Source: Gammaproteobacteria bacterium
GTDB taxonomy: Bacteria > Pseudomonadota > Gammaproteobacteria > Steroidobacterales > Rariloculaceae
DNA: 64,000 nt
NCBI GenBank assembly: GCA_022820625.1
Contig: JAJEFE010000088.1
Coordinates: 1 to 64,000 of the forward strand
Direction of reading: 5' to 3'
Shown: one piece after another, positions 41,231 to 50,780 of the stretch
How the letters are laid out: each line of letters begins with the position of its first letter
How positions within the stretch are numbered: the first letter of the stretch is position 1
The notes under the pieces: model-generated
Databases searched by the model: none
What the model was told of the DNA's origin: nothing
Seen by the model: the letters and a program-made list of their open reading frames with translations, nothing else
Translations under genes and position numbers: made by a program

Positions 41231-41413
41231 ATGGAGATTATTGGCACAGTGATCGGAACCGGTGTAACGCTGGCTGGATTGATCGTCGCCTCACACTGGC
41301 GCTTAAGCACGCGCTTGACGGCCGTTGAAAAAGAAACTGCGCGACTGTCCGGTCTTCTGGAGGGCTCGGGAATGTCAGGGCGGATCGGCCGTCGCGTATC
41401 TGCACCGAAATAG
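41231..41413 (+). CDS. Small membrane-anchored coiled-coil protein
   Basis: A 60-residue protein starting MEIIGTVIGTGVTLAGLIVAS, one membrane segment, followed by a short coiled-coil (TRLTAVEKETARLSGLLEGSG). An AGGA-like site lies about eight bases before the ATG at 41231; the track start at 41177 is less likely. Such tiny proteins ending in a LEGLLEGxG-like stretch are widespread but uncharacterised. Confidence 0.5.
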   Translation: MEIIGTVIGTGVTLAGLIVASHWRLSTRLTAVEKETARLSGLLEGSGMSGRIGRRVSAPK

Positions 41414-41468
41414 AAGGATTCAGACAACGGTAACCTCACGCCAGGCCGAACCGGTTCGCTGCCACCCG

Positions 41469-43601
41469 CTACAACATCCCCGCTCCCCTTGCCCACTGGT
41501 ACTTTGCGCCGAGGATCGCGACTGGCAGTTCCGTCGTGTACGGACACGACACGATCCCGCGTTCGTAGAGGTACTCGGAGGCTTCCTCCACCTCCACGTC
41601 GCCCACCAGCGACGCGACTATGGGCTTGTGGATGCCCTCGTCGCGAGCTTCCTGCACCACGCGCGCACATAGCTCCGCGAACACCATGGGTGGAGTGATG
41701 ATGGTGTGCCAGTACCCGAGGATCAGCGAGTGTACGCGCTCATCCTTCAGCCCCAGGCGGATGGTGTTCTCATAGGTGATGGGGGGTTCGCCGCCGGTAA
41801 TGTCCACCGGATTGCCGGAAGCGCCGAAAGGCGGGATGTATTGCTTGAAGGCCTCGTCCAGGTCCGGCGGGAACGTCATCAGCGACAGGCCGTGGTCCAC
41901 CACCGCGTCGGCCAGCAGCACGCCCGAGCCGCCGGCGCCGGTGATGATGACGATGTTTTCGCCCGTGGGCGCAGGCAGTACCGGCAGACCGCGGGAGAAC
42001 TGCAGCATGTCGTTCAGGCTGTAGGCCCGGATCACGCCGCTGGCCCGCAGGATGTCGTCGTAGACCTTGTCGTTGCCGGCCAGCGCACCGGTATGCGAAG
42101 CGGCGGCCCTGGCTCCAAGCTGGGTGCGGCCGGCCTTGAGCATGACCACCGGCTTCTTCTTCGAGACCCGTTTGGCGACTTCGGCGAAGCTGCGCCCATC
42201 CTTGAGGTCCTCGGCGTGCATGGCGACGACATCGGTGTTGTCGTCCTGCTCGAAGTAGGTGAGCAGGTCGTCCTCGTCCAGGTCGGACTTGTTGCCGAGC
42301 CCGACGATGGCCGATACCCCCATTTTCGTCGAACGGCTGTAACCGATGATGGACATGCCCACGCCGCCGCTCTGGGACGACAGCGCGGTCTTGCCCTTGA
42401 CGTCGTAGGGCGTGCAGAACGTCGCGCAGAGATTGGACGGGGTGTAGTAGAAGCCGTAGATGTTGGGCCCCATGATGCGCACGCCGTGCTTGCGCGCCAC
42501 CGCCAGCAGTTCGTCCTGCGCCTGGGTCTCGCCCACCTCGGCAAAGCCGGACGGGATCATGATGGCGCCGGGAATTCCCTTCTGGCCCACCTCCTCCATC
42601 GCGCCGGCGCAGAACCTGGCCGGCACCGCGAAGACGGCCACGTCGATCACGCCAGGCACGTCCATGACGCTCTTGTACGCTTTCCTGCCCAGGATCTCGT
42701 CCGCCTTGGGATTGATCGGGTAAAGCTCGCCCGCGTAACCGCCGTTGATGATGTTCTTCATCACCGAATTGCCGATCTTGCCCTCGCCCTCGGAAGCGCC
42801 GATGACGGCCACCGCTCGCGGATTCATGATCCGGTCCATGGCGGCCACGATCGCCTCCTGGCTGGGCCGGAAGATCTCCTTCGGCGGCGAGAAGTCCACC
42901 GCTATCAGCGCGTCGACCGCGGTGGCGCCCTGCGCACCGGCGAGAACAGGGTTGAGGTCAATCTCGCTGATCTCGGGAAAGTCTCCGATCAGCTCGGAGA
43001 CGTTGACGATGATGGCCGCCAATGCATCGCGATCCACGGCCTCCGCACCCCGCACGCCATCGAGCACCTCGGCGGCCTGGATGCCGTCGAGCATCGAGCG
43101 GGCGTCGTCCGAGGTGGCGGGCGCGAGCCGGAAAGTGATGTCCTTGAGAACTTCCACCAGCACGCCGCCCAGACCGAAGGCCACGAGCTTGCCGAAGCTG
43201 GGGTCGGTGACAGCCCCGACGATGACTTCCTGGGCGTCGCCCGTCACCATCTGCTGGACCTGCACACCGTCGATCCGCGCATCCGACTGGTACGCACGGG
43301 CGCCGGCGACGATGGCCTCGTAGGCCGCAGCGGTCGCATCGCCGTCGGCGACCCCAACCACGACACCTCCGGCCTCTGTCTTGTGGAGGATGTCCGGTGA
43401 AACGATCTTCATTACCACCGGGTAGCCAATGTCATCCGCAATGGCGCGCGCTTCGGCTGCGGACTGGACGAGCCCTTCGCGCGGCAGGGGTATTCCGTAT
43501 GCGTCGCAGACGATCTTGCATTGCGGCGCGGTGAGGGCGGTGAACCCACCGGCCCTGGCCTGATTCAGAACTCCGCGGACAGTATCTTGCCTATCGGGCA
43601 T
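41469..43601 (-). CDS. ADP-forming acyl-CoA synthetase (acetate-CoA ligase type)
   Basis: A 710-residue fusion in beta-alpha order. The N-terminal ATP-grasp part has AIADDIGYPVVMKIVSPDILHKTEAGGVVVG. From about residue 250 the CoA-binding/ligase part has RAVAVIGASEGEGKIGNSVM, LSSQSGGVGMSII and AGRTQLGARAAASHTGALAG with the phospho-accepting His. The family converts acyl-CoA plus ADP and phosphate to acid, CoA and ATP, or the reverse. AAGGAGATG forms an excellent ribosome site. It is the last gene of a three-gene operon, 23 bases after the Frc-like gene; it could harvest ATP from formyl-CoA or another acyl-CoA made there. Confidence 0.85.
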   Translation of the reverse strand: MPDRQDTVRGVLNQARAGGFTALTAPQCKIVCDAYGIPLPREGLVQSAAEARAIADDIGYPVVMKIVSPDILHKTEAGGVVVGVADGDATAAAYEAIVAGARAYQSDARIDGVQVQQMVTGDAQEVIVGAVTDPSFGKLVAFGLGGVLVEVLKDITFRLAPATSDDARSMLDGIQAAEVLDGVRGAEAVDRDALAAIIVNVSELIGDFPEISEIDLNPVLAGAQGATAVDALIAVDFSPPKEIFRPSQEAIVAAMDRIMNPRAVAVIGASEGEGKIGNSVMKNIINGGYAGELYPINPKADEILGRKAYKSVMDVPGVIDVAVFAVPARFCAGAMEEVGQKGIPGAIMIPSGFAEVGETQAQDELLAVARKHGVRIMGPNIYGFYYTPSNLCATFCTPYDVKGKTALSSQSGGVGMSIIGYSRSTKMGVSAIVGLGNKSDLDEDDLLTYFEQDDNTDVVAMHAEDLKDGRSFAEVAKRVSKKKPVVMLKAGRTQLGARAAASHTGALAGNDKVYDDILRASGVIRAYSLNDMLQFSRGLPVLPAPTGENIVIITGAGGSGVLLADAVVDHGLSLMTFPPDLDEAFKQYIPPFGASGNPVDITGGEPPITYENTIRLGLKDERVHSLILGYWHTIITPPMVFAELCARVVQEARDEGIHKPIVASLVGDVEVEEASEYLYERGIVSCPYTTELPVAILGAKYQWARGAGML

Positions 43602-43624
43602 GACATCTCCTTAATTGCTCCAAT

Positions 43625-44863
43625 TCAGCGGGTGAAGGCGCCCGCCGCCTTGAGCGCCTCGATCTCGTCGCCGGCGTAGTCCAGCACCTCGCCGAGGATC
43701 TCGTCGGTGTGCTCGCCGAGCAGCGGTGAACGCTTCACCTCCACCGGTGAGTCGGACAGCTTCATGGGACAGCCGAGGTTGTACCACTTGCCCCGCTGCG
43801 GGTGATCCAGTTCCACGTACATCTCGCGCAGCTTGACGTGGTCGTCGTTGGCCAAGTCCTTCGTGCTCATGATGGGACCGCAGGGCACGTCGATCTCGTT
43901 GAGGATGACCATCAGTTCGCGCTTGGTGTAGTTGCCGGCGAAGCCGGTCAGGATCTGCCACATCTCGGCCTGGTTCTCGCGGCGCACGTCGATATTGATG
44001 AAGCGCGGATCGTTCGCCAGATCCTCGCCGCCGACCCGGTTGGCCAGCGCGTTCCACACGTGCTCCTGGACCACCACGTAGATATAGTCGTTGGGACCGC
44101 CCGGCTTGCACTGGATGGCGTTGCCCAGCTGCCCGCCGCCGGAGTCGTTGCCGGCCCGCGGAGTGAAGTCCTCGAAGTCCTGGCTCGAATATTCCGCCAG
44201 TGGACCGTGGTCGAGGCGCTGATGGTCGCGCCACTTGACGCGCACGAGGTTCATCACGCAGTCCATCATGGCGCACTCCACGTACTGGCCGCGGCCGGTG
44301 CGCTGGCGCTGGATGATCGCCGCCAGGATGCCGGCCATGAGATGCACGCCCGTGCCGGAGTCGCCAATCTGCGCGCCGGTGACTACCGGTGGCCCGCCCT
44401 GAATACCGGACGTACTCATGGAGCCGCCCATGGCCTGGGCGACGTTCTCGTAGGCCTTGAACGCCGCGTAGGGGCCCTCGGTGCCGAACCCCTTGATGGA
44501 AGCCATGATGATGCGCGGGTTGATCTTCTGAACCTGTTCCCAGCTGAATCCGAGCCGGTCGAGCACGCCGGGACCGAAGTTCTCCATGACCACGTCGCAG
44601 CACTCGATCAGTTTGGTGAAGATCTCCTTGCCCCGGTCGTTCTTCAGGTTCAGCGTGATCGAGCGCTTGTTGCAGTTCAGCATGGTGAAGTACAGGCTGT
44701 CGGCGCCGGGGATGTCCACCAACTGCTTGCGGGTGGCATCGCCCCAGGGCGACTCGACCTTGATCACGTCGGCGCCGAGAAAAGCCATGAGCTGGCTTGA
44801 GGTGGGGCCTGCCTGCACATGAGTCATGTCGAGTATTCGAATGCCTGAGAGAGCCTTGTCCAT
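43625..44863 (-). CDS. frc: Formyl-CoA:oxalate CoA-transferase-like (family III, Frc)
   Basis: A 412-residue CaiB/BaiF family protein very close to Frc as I remember it from Oxalobacter: ILDMTHVQAGPTSSQLMAFLG, DSLYFTMLNCNKRSITLNLK, MENFGPGVLDRLGFSWEQV, and GAQIGDSGTGVHLMAGILAA with the catalytic Asp of Frc. A glycine-rich loop (GNDSGGGQLGNAIQCK) matches the flexible lid. Frc moves CoA from formyl-CoA to oxalate. The ATG at 44863 is 15 bases after the ThDP enzyme stop; the longer track frame runs antisense-like into that gene. Other 2-hydroxy acids or dicarboxylates as acceptors cannot be excluded. Confidence 0.82.
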   Translation of the reverse strand: MDKALSGIRILDMTHVQAGPTSSQLMAFLGADVIKVESPWGDATRKQLVDIPGADSLYFTMLNCNKRSITLNLKNDRGKEIFTKLIECCDVVMENFGPGVLDRLGFSWEQVQKINPRIIMASIKGFGTEGPYAAFKAYENVAQAMGGSMSTSGIQGGPPVVTGAQIGDSGTGVHLMAGILAAIIQRQRTGRGQYVECAMMDCVMNLVRVKWRDHQRLDHGPLAEYSSQDFEDFTPRAGNDSGGGQLGNAIQCKPGGPNDYIYVVVQEHVWNALANRVGGEDLANDPRFINIDVRRENQAEMWQILTGFAGNYTKRELMVILNEIDVPCGPIMSTKDLANDDHVKLREMYVELDHPQRGKWYNLGCPMKLSDSPVEVKRSPLLGEHTDEILGEVLDYAGDEIEALKAAGAFTR

Positions 44864-44877
44864 GGTCCGGACCCCGT

Positions 44878-46629
44878 TTACTTGTACATGGTCTGGCGCT
44901 TGGTGCCGGGCGCCCATTCCTGCGGGTCCACCCAGATGTTGATCACCGCCGACTTGCCGGAGGAGGCCACCGATTCCCGTGCTCGCTGCAGCGCGGGCTG
45001 GATCTGGCCGGGACTTCGCACCTCCTCGCCGTAGCCGCCGAGCATTTCGGCGAACTTCGAGAAAGGCACGTCGCCCAGCAGGTTGCCCACGTTGCCGCGC
45101 ACCTCGCCGTACTTGGCCAGTTGCCCGTAGCGGATCTGGTTCATGGCGGAGTTGTTGCCGATGACGGCGATGTAGGGTGCGCCGAAGCGGTTGGCGGTCT
45201 CCATGTCGAAGGCAGTCATGCCGAAGGAGCCGTCGCCGTAGTAGCACAGCACCTCCTTGTCCGGATGAGCCAGCCCCGACGCCATCGCGAAGCCGGTGCC
45301 CACGCCGAGGCCGCCCAGCGCGCCGGGATCCATCCAGTTGCCCGGCGCGCGCGGCTGCACGGCCTGGGCGCTGATGGTGACCACGTCGCCGCCGTCGCCG
45401 ATGTAGATGGTCTTCTCGGTGAGGAATTCGTTGAGCTCCCACGCCACCCGGTAGGGATGGATCGGCTCGGCGTCGGAGAGGAACAGCGGCATGAGACGCT
45501 CGGTCTTCACCTTCTCGATGCCGCGCAGGTGGGCCAGCCACTCGCTGCGCCGGGCCGCGCCGTTGTCGGTGAGGCCGGTGGTCGCGTCGAGCACGGCGCC
45601 CAGGATCGCGCCCGGATCGCCCACGAGACCGAGGGAGACGTCTCGATTCCTCGCAACGGTCTTGTAGTCCATGTCGATATGCACCACCGTGGCATCGTCA
45701 CGCAGTCGCCGCCCGTAGCCCATGCGGAAGTCGAACGGCGTGCCGACGATGACGATGACGTCGGCCTGCTTGAAGGCATCGCCGCGGGTGCGGTGGAAAT
45801 AGTGGGAATCGCCCGGGGGCAGAAGCCCGCGGGACGCGCCGTTCATGTAGCCCGGGATATTGAGTCCCTTGAGCAGGTCGATGGCCTGCTTGTGGCCGCG
45901 GCACATCCAGACCTGCGTTCCCAGGAGGATGGCGGGGCGCTCCGATTCCACCAGTAGCTGCGCCAGTTTCTCGATGTCCGCGGGATCGCCGATGGACCTG
46001 GTCGATGCACGGTAGTGCCCGGGCTGCGGGATGACCGCTTTCTCCAGCGGCACCTCGGCGTCGAGGATGTCGCGGGGAATTTCAAGATAGCTGGGGCCCG
46101 GAGCGCCGGCGAAGCACTCCCGAACCGCCATGGCGACCATGTCGGCGATGCGCTCGGTGGAGCGCACGCCCGCGGAGAACTTGGTGATCGGCGCGGCGAT
46201 GTCCACGTGCGGCAGGTCCTGCAGCGACCCCATCTTGTGCTGGGTCAGCGCGCCCTGCCCGCCGATGTGCAGCACCGGGCTCTCGGACCGAAGCGCCGTG
46301 GCGATGCCGGTCAGCGCATTGGTGAATCCCGGTCCTGCGGTGGTGATCACGCAGCCCAGCCCTCCGGTCTGGCGCGCATACCCGTCGGCGGCGTGGGCGG
46401 CGACCTGCTCGTGGCGCACGTCGATGATGCGGATGTCGTTGTCGATGCAACCGTCGTAAGTATCGATGATGTGCCCGCCGCAGAGCGTGAAGATCGTGTC
46501 CACGCCTGCGTTCTTAAGCGCCGCGCCCACCAGGTGCCCGCCGGATATGACGCCGGCTTCCCGGCTCTTCTTCGCCAGAGTGTCTTCGGCCGTGGTGGAT
46601 CTAATTCGTGCTTCGGCTACGCTCGCCAT
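44878..46629 (-). CDS. ThDP-dependent acyl-CoA lyase/decarboxylase (oxalyl-CoA decarboxylase / HACL-like)
   Basis: A 583-residue member of the acetolactate synthase superfamily. The N-terminal domain has GVDTIFTLCGGHIIDTYDG and IIDVRHEQVAAHAADGYAR with the catalytic Glu. The C-terminal cofactor motif is GDGSFGMTAFDMETANRFGA...GNNS. The end lacks acetolactate-synthase features, and operon context (Frc-like and acyl-CoA synthetase) points to an acyl-CoA substrate. Oxalyl-CoA decarboxylase and 2-hydroxyacyl-CoA lyase, both releasing formyl-CoA, are the leading options; the sequence looks closer to bacterial HACL-like proteins than to Oxc. A GGGAG ribosome site precedes the ATG. Confidence 0.75.
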   Translation of the reverse strand: MASVAEARIRSTTAEDTLAKKSREAGVISGGHLVGAALKNAGVDTIFTLCGGHIIDTYDGCIDNDIRIIDVRHEQVAAHAADGYARQTGGLGCVITTAGPGFTNALTGIATALRSESPVLHIGGQGALTQHKMGSLQDLPHVDIAAPITKFSAGVRSTERIADMVAMAVRECFAGAPGPSYLEIPRDILDAEVPLEKAVIPQPGHYRASTRSIGDPADIEKLAQLLVESERPAILLGTQVWMCRGHKQAIDLLKGLNIPGYMNGASRGLLPPGDSHYFHRTRGDAFKQADVIVIVGTPFDFRMGYGRRLRDDATVVHIDMDYKTVARNRDVSLGLVGDPGAILGAVLDATTGLTDNGAARRSEWLAHLRGIEKVKTERLMPLFLSDAEPIHPYRVAWELNEFLTEKTIYIGDGGDVVTISAQAVQPRAPGNWMDPGALGGLGVGTGFAMASGLAHPDKEVLCYYGDGSFGMTAFDMETANRFGAPYIAVIGNNSAMNQIRYGQLAKYGEVRGNVGNLLGDVPFSKFAEMLGGYGEEVRSPGQIQPALQRARESVASSGKSAVINIWVDPQEWAPGTKRQTMYK

Positions 46630-46935
46630 GATCTGCTCCCGCGTGTCTCTGTCGCTTCCTCAACCGGCGCTCTTATAGCACGTCAACTGAATGGTTTCAC
46701 TGAACTTGCTTACACGTTGCGGCCGGATCGCCAAGGCTCACGGCCGAATCGTTCCGGTTGCGCCCGACTCGTACAGGGCGGCAAGCGTGTACCTGTGACA
46801 TCCGACCGTCCGGCCGGCGGCAACGACAGACCCTAACGTCAGGAGGATTACCGCAAGCCGTCGACAGCGTGTGGGCTACAATCACAATTCTTTGCGGTTT
46901 TATCTCCGGTCGCGCAAACGGCCCTCAACTCCTCG

Positions 46936-48891
46936 ATGTCATCAGAACCAACCGGCGGCGGCAACGATCCCTCCGCAATCGCACGCCAGGCGCCGGCGGG
47001 GCGTGTATCGCAGTTCGGGTTGCTGCGGACGCGGCGGCTGCTGCCTTTGTTCATCACCCAGTTTCTCGGGGCCTTCAACGACAACCTGTACAAGTTCGCG
47101 CTGACGCTGATCCTCGTTTACGGCGGCCTGATCAGCGAGGACGCCACCGACCTGCTCGTCAACGTCGCGGCGGGACTGCTGATCCTGCCCTTCTTCCTGT
47201 TCTCGGCCACGGCCGGGACACTGGCCGACCGGTACGAGAAGTCGCGCCTGATCCGCTACGTCAAGCTCGGTGAAATAGCCGTCGCCATCTGCGCGGCACT
47301 GGCGCTGTACCTGCAGAACGTCACCGTGCTGCTGGCCGTGGTTTTCCTGCTGGGCGTGCAATCGACCTTCTTCGGGCCGCTCAAGTTCGCGATCCTTCCC
47401 CAGCACCTGCACAACACCGAGCTCGTCGGCGGCAACGCCATGGTCGAGATGGGGACCCTGGTGGCCATCCTGCTGGGTACCATCGCCGGCGGCATCATCG
47501 GCGGCGCAACGGCGGGGGACAACAGCGGCAGCGTGTCGCTGGCGCTTTCGGTCATGGTGGTGATGGTGGCCGTGACCGGGTACCTCTCCAGCCTCGGCAT
47601 TCCCCGGGCGCCGTCGGCGCTGCGCGGATCCGTGTCCTGGAATCCCGTAACGGAAACCTGGGGGCTCATACGCCTGGCGGCGGAGAAGAAGGCGGTATTC
47701 CAGTCCGTGCTGGGCGTGTCCTGGTTTTGGCTCATCGGCTCGGTCTACCTGGCGCAGATCGCCAACATGACGCGCCTGCACCTGGCCGGCGATTCGGGTG
47801 TCGTGACCCTGATCCTGGCCTTCTTCACCATTTCCATCGCCGTGGGCTCGCTGCTGTGCGAGAAACTCTCCGGCCGGCGGGTCGAGATCGGCCTGGTGCC
47901 CCTGGGCGCCGCCGGCATCAGCGTGTTCGGCATCGACTCCTACTTCGCCATGGGCCAGATCGAGGCGGAAGGCCTGCGCACGGCGAGTGAATTCCTGGCG
48001 GGCGAGGGCACGCCGCGGCTGCTGGTGGACCTGGGCCTGATGGGGATGTTCGCCGGCATGTTCGTGGTGCCGCTGCAGGCCAATATCCAGGCGCGTACGC
48101 CCGACGACCGCCGCGCCCGGATCATCGCCGCCAACAACATCCTCAACGCGCTGTTCCTTGTCGCAGGCTCCGGTCTTGCGATCTTCTGGCTCGTCTACCT
48201 GGACTTCAGCATCCCCTCGCTGTTCCTGTTCGTGGCCATAGCCAACGCGGCAGTGGCGGGTTACATCTTCCAGCAGGTGCCGGAATTCACCATGCGATTC
48301 CTAGTGTGGCTGCTGTCGCACTCCATGTACCGCGTCCGCCACGAGGGGCTGGAGGCCATTCCGGAACGCGGTCCCGCGGTCATCGTCTGCAACCACGTCA
48401 GCTATGTGGATGCGCTGCTGCTGGCGGGTGCCATCCGGCGGCGGATCCGGTTCGTGATGGCCAGGAGCATCTACGACCTGCCGGTGCTGAATTTCGTGTT
48501 TCGAACCAGCCGAACCATTCCCATCACCTCGAAACGTGCCGATCCCGATACCTACGAGGCTGCGTTCGCGCAGATACGCGAGGCACTGGAATCACGCCAC
48601 GTGGTGTGCATCTTCCCGGAAGGCCACCTGACCCACGACGGCGAGATCGACGTCTTCCGCCCGGGTATCGAACGGATCATCGGAGAAACGCCGGTGCCGG
48701 TGGTGCCAATGGCCCTGCGCGGCCTGTGGGGCAGCTTCTTCAGCCGCCAGGGCAAGGGCGCGTTCCACCGGCAATGGTCGCGCATATGGAGCCGGGTTGA
48801 CATCGTCGCGGCCGATCCGATACCGCCCGCGAAGGTCAGCGCCGATGACCTGCGGGACCGGGTGCGTGAGTTGAGGGGAGAGTCGCGTTAA
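46936..48891 (+). CDS. MFS lysophospholipid transporter-acyltransferase fusion (LplT-PlsC type)
   Basis: A 651-residue protein. Residues 30-425 form an MFS transporter (LLPLFITQFLGAFNDNLYKFA, PFFLFSATAGTLADRYEKSR, typical of LplT). Residues about 450-640 are a PlsC acyltransferase with NHVSYVDALLLAG (the NHxxxxD site) and FPEGHLTHDGEIDVFRPG. It should flip lysophospholipids inward and re-acylate them. The related Aas-type fusions carry a third acyl-ACP synthetase domain that is absent here; the stop follows the PlsC domain naturally (RVRELRGESR). Confidence 0.85.
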   Translation: MSSEPTGGGNDPSAIARQAPAGRVSQFGLLRTRRLLPLFITQFLGAFNDNLYKFALTLILVYGGLISEDATDLLVNVAAGLLILPFFLFSATAGTLADRYEKSRLIRYVKLGEIAVAICAALALYLQNVTVLLAVVFLLGVQSTFFGPLKFAILPQHLHNTELVGGNAMVEMGTLVAILLGTIAGGIIGGATAGDNSGSVSLALSVMVVMVAVTGYLSSLGIPRAPSALRGSVSWNPVTETWGLIRLAAEKKAVFQSVLGVSWFWLIGSVYLAQIANMTRLHLAGDSGVVTLILAFFTISIAVGSLLCEKLSGRRVEIGLVPLGAAGISVFGIDSYFAMGQIEAEGLRTASEFLAGEGTPRLLVDLGLMGMFAGMFVVPLQANIQARTPDDRRARIIAANNILNALFLVAGSGLAIFWLVYLDFSIPSLFLFVAIANAAVAGYIFQQVPEFTMRFLVWLLSHSMYRVRHEGLEAIPERGPAVIVCNHVSYVDALLLAGAIRRRIRFVMARSIYDLPVLNFVFRTSRTIPITSKRADPDTYEAAFAQIREALESRHVVCIFPEGHLTHDGEIDVFRPGIERIIGETPVPVVPMALRGLWGSFFSRQGKGAFHRQWSRIWSRVDIVAADPIPPAKVSADDLRDRVRELRGESR

Positions 48892-48956
48892 CCGGCCGAG
48901 TATTGAGGATCGCCAGCAGCAGGGCGTTGTCGAGTCGCCGGTTATTCATGCCGCAC

Positions 48957-50393
48957 TCACGACGCTTGCCGGGGTCGCTGCGCGTGCTGCCGAATCGTTT
49001 CGGCAACGCAGCAGGTCAGTTTCTGCGCCGTAGGGATGTGCAGGAACTCGTTCGGTCCGTGGGCGTTGGACTCCGGGCCGAGCACGCCGGTGACGAGGAA
49101 CTGGGCGGCGGGAAACTCCGCGCCGAGCATCGCCATGAACGGGATCGTTCCGCCTTCGCCCATGTACATGGCGGGCCTGCCGAAGTAGGTCTGCGACGAC
49201 GCAAGCAGCGCGGCCTCGAGCCAGGCCGCGAGCGGCGGCGCGTTCCAGCCGTCGTTGCCCTGCGCCTCGAAGCGGACCCGGGCGCCGTGAGGCGGGTCCC
49301 GCGTCAGAAGATCGGTCAGGCGCGCGGCGGCAGCGTCGCCCGAGACGCTCGGCGGTAGCCGGAGGCTCAGGCGGACCGACGTGCCAGGCCGCATGACGTT
49401 GCCGGCGTCGCCGAGGTCCGGCAGGCCGCCGGCGCCGGTCACGGCGAGCGCTGGACGCCAGCTACGGGCAAGCACGAGGTCGACCAGGTCGTCGGTCATC
49501 GGCCGCACGCCTTCGCGCCACGGGAATCGCGCCCAGACGCGGTCGCCGATTACGGCAGCGGCGGCTCGCGCCTGCTCGACGCGTTGCACGGGAATCTCCG
49601 CATGCAGCCAGTCTGGAAGGATCGCGCCATCCGTTTCGTTCTCGAGTCGCGACAGCAGCATGCGCAGAACGCGGAAGCTCGACGGGACGACGCCGCCGGC
49701 GTCGCCGGAGTGGACACCTTCGCCGATCACGTCGACGTGCAGATTGCCGGCTACCATGCCGCGCAGCGACGTCGTGCACCAGAGCTGATCGTAGTTGCCG
49801 GCGCCGGAGTCGAGGCAGACGACGAGGCTCGGCTCGCCGATCCGTTCGCGCAGATGCTCGATGTAGAAGGGCAGGTCCGGGCTGCCGCTTTCCTCGCTGC
49901 CCTCGATAATCACCACGCAGCGCGCGTGGGAAATCCCCTGCTCCTGCAGGATACGGATGGCCGAGAGCGACGAAAAGGTCGAGTAGCCGTCGTCGGCGCC
50001 GCCGCGCCCGTACAGCCGCTCGCCGCGCAGCACCGGCTTCCAGGGACCGAGTCCCTCGTTCCAGCCGGTCATCTCGGGCTGCTTGTCCATGTGGCCGTAG
50101 AGCAGGACAGTGTCGTCGATCTCGCCCGGTATTTCGATGAAAAGCAGCGGCGTTCGTCCCGGAAGCTCGACGACCTCGAGCTTCATGCGGTCCGCCGGAT
50201 GCGCCCGGCACCACTCCACGATGAGAGCCATCGCGTCGTGCATGTGGCCGTTGGCCGCCCAGTCCGGATCGAACTCGGGGGACTTGTTCGGGATCCTGAT
50301 GTAATCGACCAGCGCAGGGACGATCGACTCGTCGAACTCGCTCGCGACGAATGCCTGCGACTGCCTTGCGTCGATCGCCTTGTCCATGGTCAT
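48957..50393 (-). CDS. M20-family metallopeptidase (dipeptidase-like)
   Basis: A 478-residue protein with the M20 zinc motifs: TVLLYGHMDKQPEM (about 90, with His and Asp), GRGGADDGYSTF (about 122, second Asp), IIEGSEESGSPD (about 155, Glu pair), and LDSGAG. A His in ESNAHGPNEFLHIP near the end is the last ligand. The insertion VHSGDAGGVVPSSFRVL is the dimerisation or lid domain of carnosinase/CNDP-like enzymes. It hydrolyses di- or tripeptides in the cytoplasm. The start at 50393 (MTMDKA) is chosen over 50432. Confidence 0.85.
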   Translation of the reverse strand: MTMDKAIDARQSQAFVASEFDESIVPALVDYIRIPNKSPEFDPDWAANGHMHDAMALIVEWCRAHPADRMKLEVVELPGRTPLLFIEIPGEIDDTVLLYGHMDKQPEMTGWNEGLGPWKPVLRGERLYGRGGADDGYSTFSSLSAIRILQEQGISHARCVVIIEGSEESGSPDLPFYIEHLRERIGEPSLVVCLDSGAGNYDQLWCTTSLRGMVAGNLHVDVIGEGVHSGDAGGVVPSSFRVLRMLLSRLENETDGAILPDWLHAEIPVQRVEQARAAAAVIGDRVWARFPWREGVRPMTDDLVDLVLARSWRPALAVTGAGGLPDLGDAGNVMRPGTSVRLSLRLPPSVSGDAAAARLTDLLTRDPPHGARVRFEAQGNDGWNAPPLAAWLEAALLASSQTYFGRPAMYMGEGGTIPFMAMLGAEFPAAQFLVTGVLGPESNAHGPNEFLHIPTAQKLTCCVAETIRQHAQRPRQAS

Positions 50394-50459
50394 GGGCGCA
50401 ATGTGCTCAATTCGGGTTTCGACGCGCGCCAACCGTTCCCGTTATTCCTCAATCTCGGC

Positions 50460-50780
50460 CTACACGCCGTTGCCCTGAGTAATGATGATGCCGAGTATCG
50501 TCGTCGCCAACGCGATGGCGGCAATCATCACTCCCACTGAAATAAGGTGCGTACGCAAGCTATCCGCCCGCAATTCGGCTACAACTCCGTCAATCCGGGC
50601 GTGCAACTCGGTGTTGGCCGCGTGCAACTTCGCGATCTCCGCATCGAAGTGCTCTGTGGTCACCAGTTGATTGACGGATTGGCCCATGACCTCCACGATG
50701 GCCTCAGCGTGTTCGAACTCAATGCCCGCCGCCTTGAGCTTGCGGGCGGCGTCAAGTGTATCAAAAGCGTTAGCGGCCAT
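50460..50780 (-). CDS. DUF1640/CCDC90-like coiled-coil membrane protein
   Basis: A 106-residue protein: FDTLDAARKLKAAGIEFEHAEAIVEVM at the N-terminus, then LVTTEHFDAEIAKLHAANTELHARIDGV, a coiled coil, and a C-terminal membrane segment (LISVGVMIAAIALATTILGIII). The layout matches DUF1640 proteins, distant relatives of the mitochondrial MCUR1/CCDC90 family. The function in bacteria is unknown. It follows the M20 peptidase stretch on the same strand with its own start. Confidence 0.7.
   Translation of the reverse strand: MAANAFDTLDAARKLKAAGIEFEHAEAIVEVMGQSVNQLVTTEHFDAEIAKLHAANTELHARIDGVVAELRADSLRTHLISVGVMIAAIALATTILGIIITQGNGV

Noticed and set aside
41706-43400. A 564-codon plus-strand ORF opposite the acyl-CoA synthetase
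   Set aside because: No recognisable domain; the minus strand carries the ATP-grasp and phospho-His motifs and a strong ribosome site.
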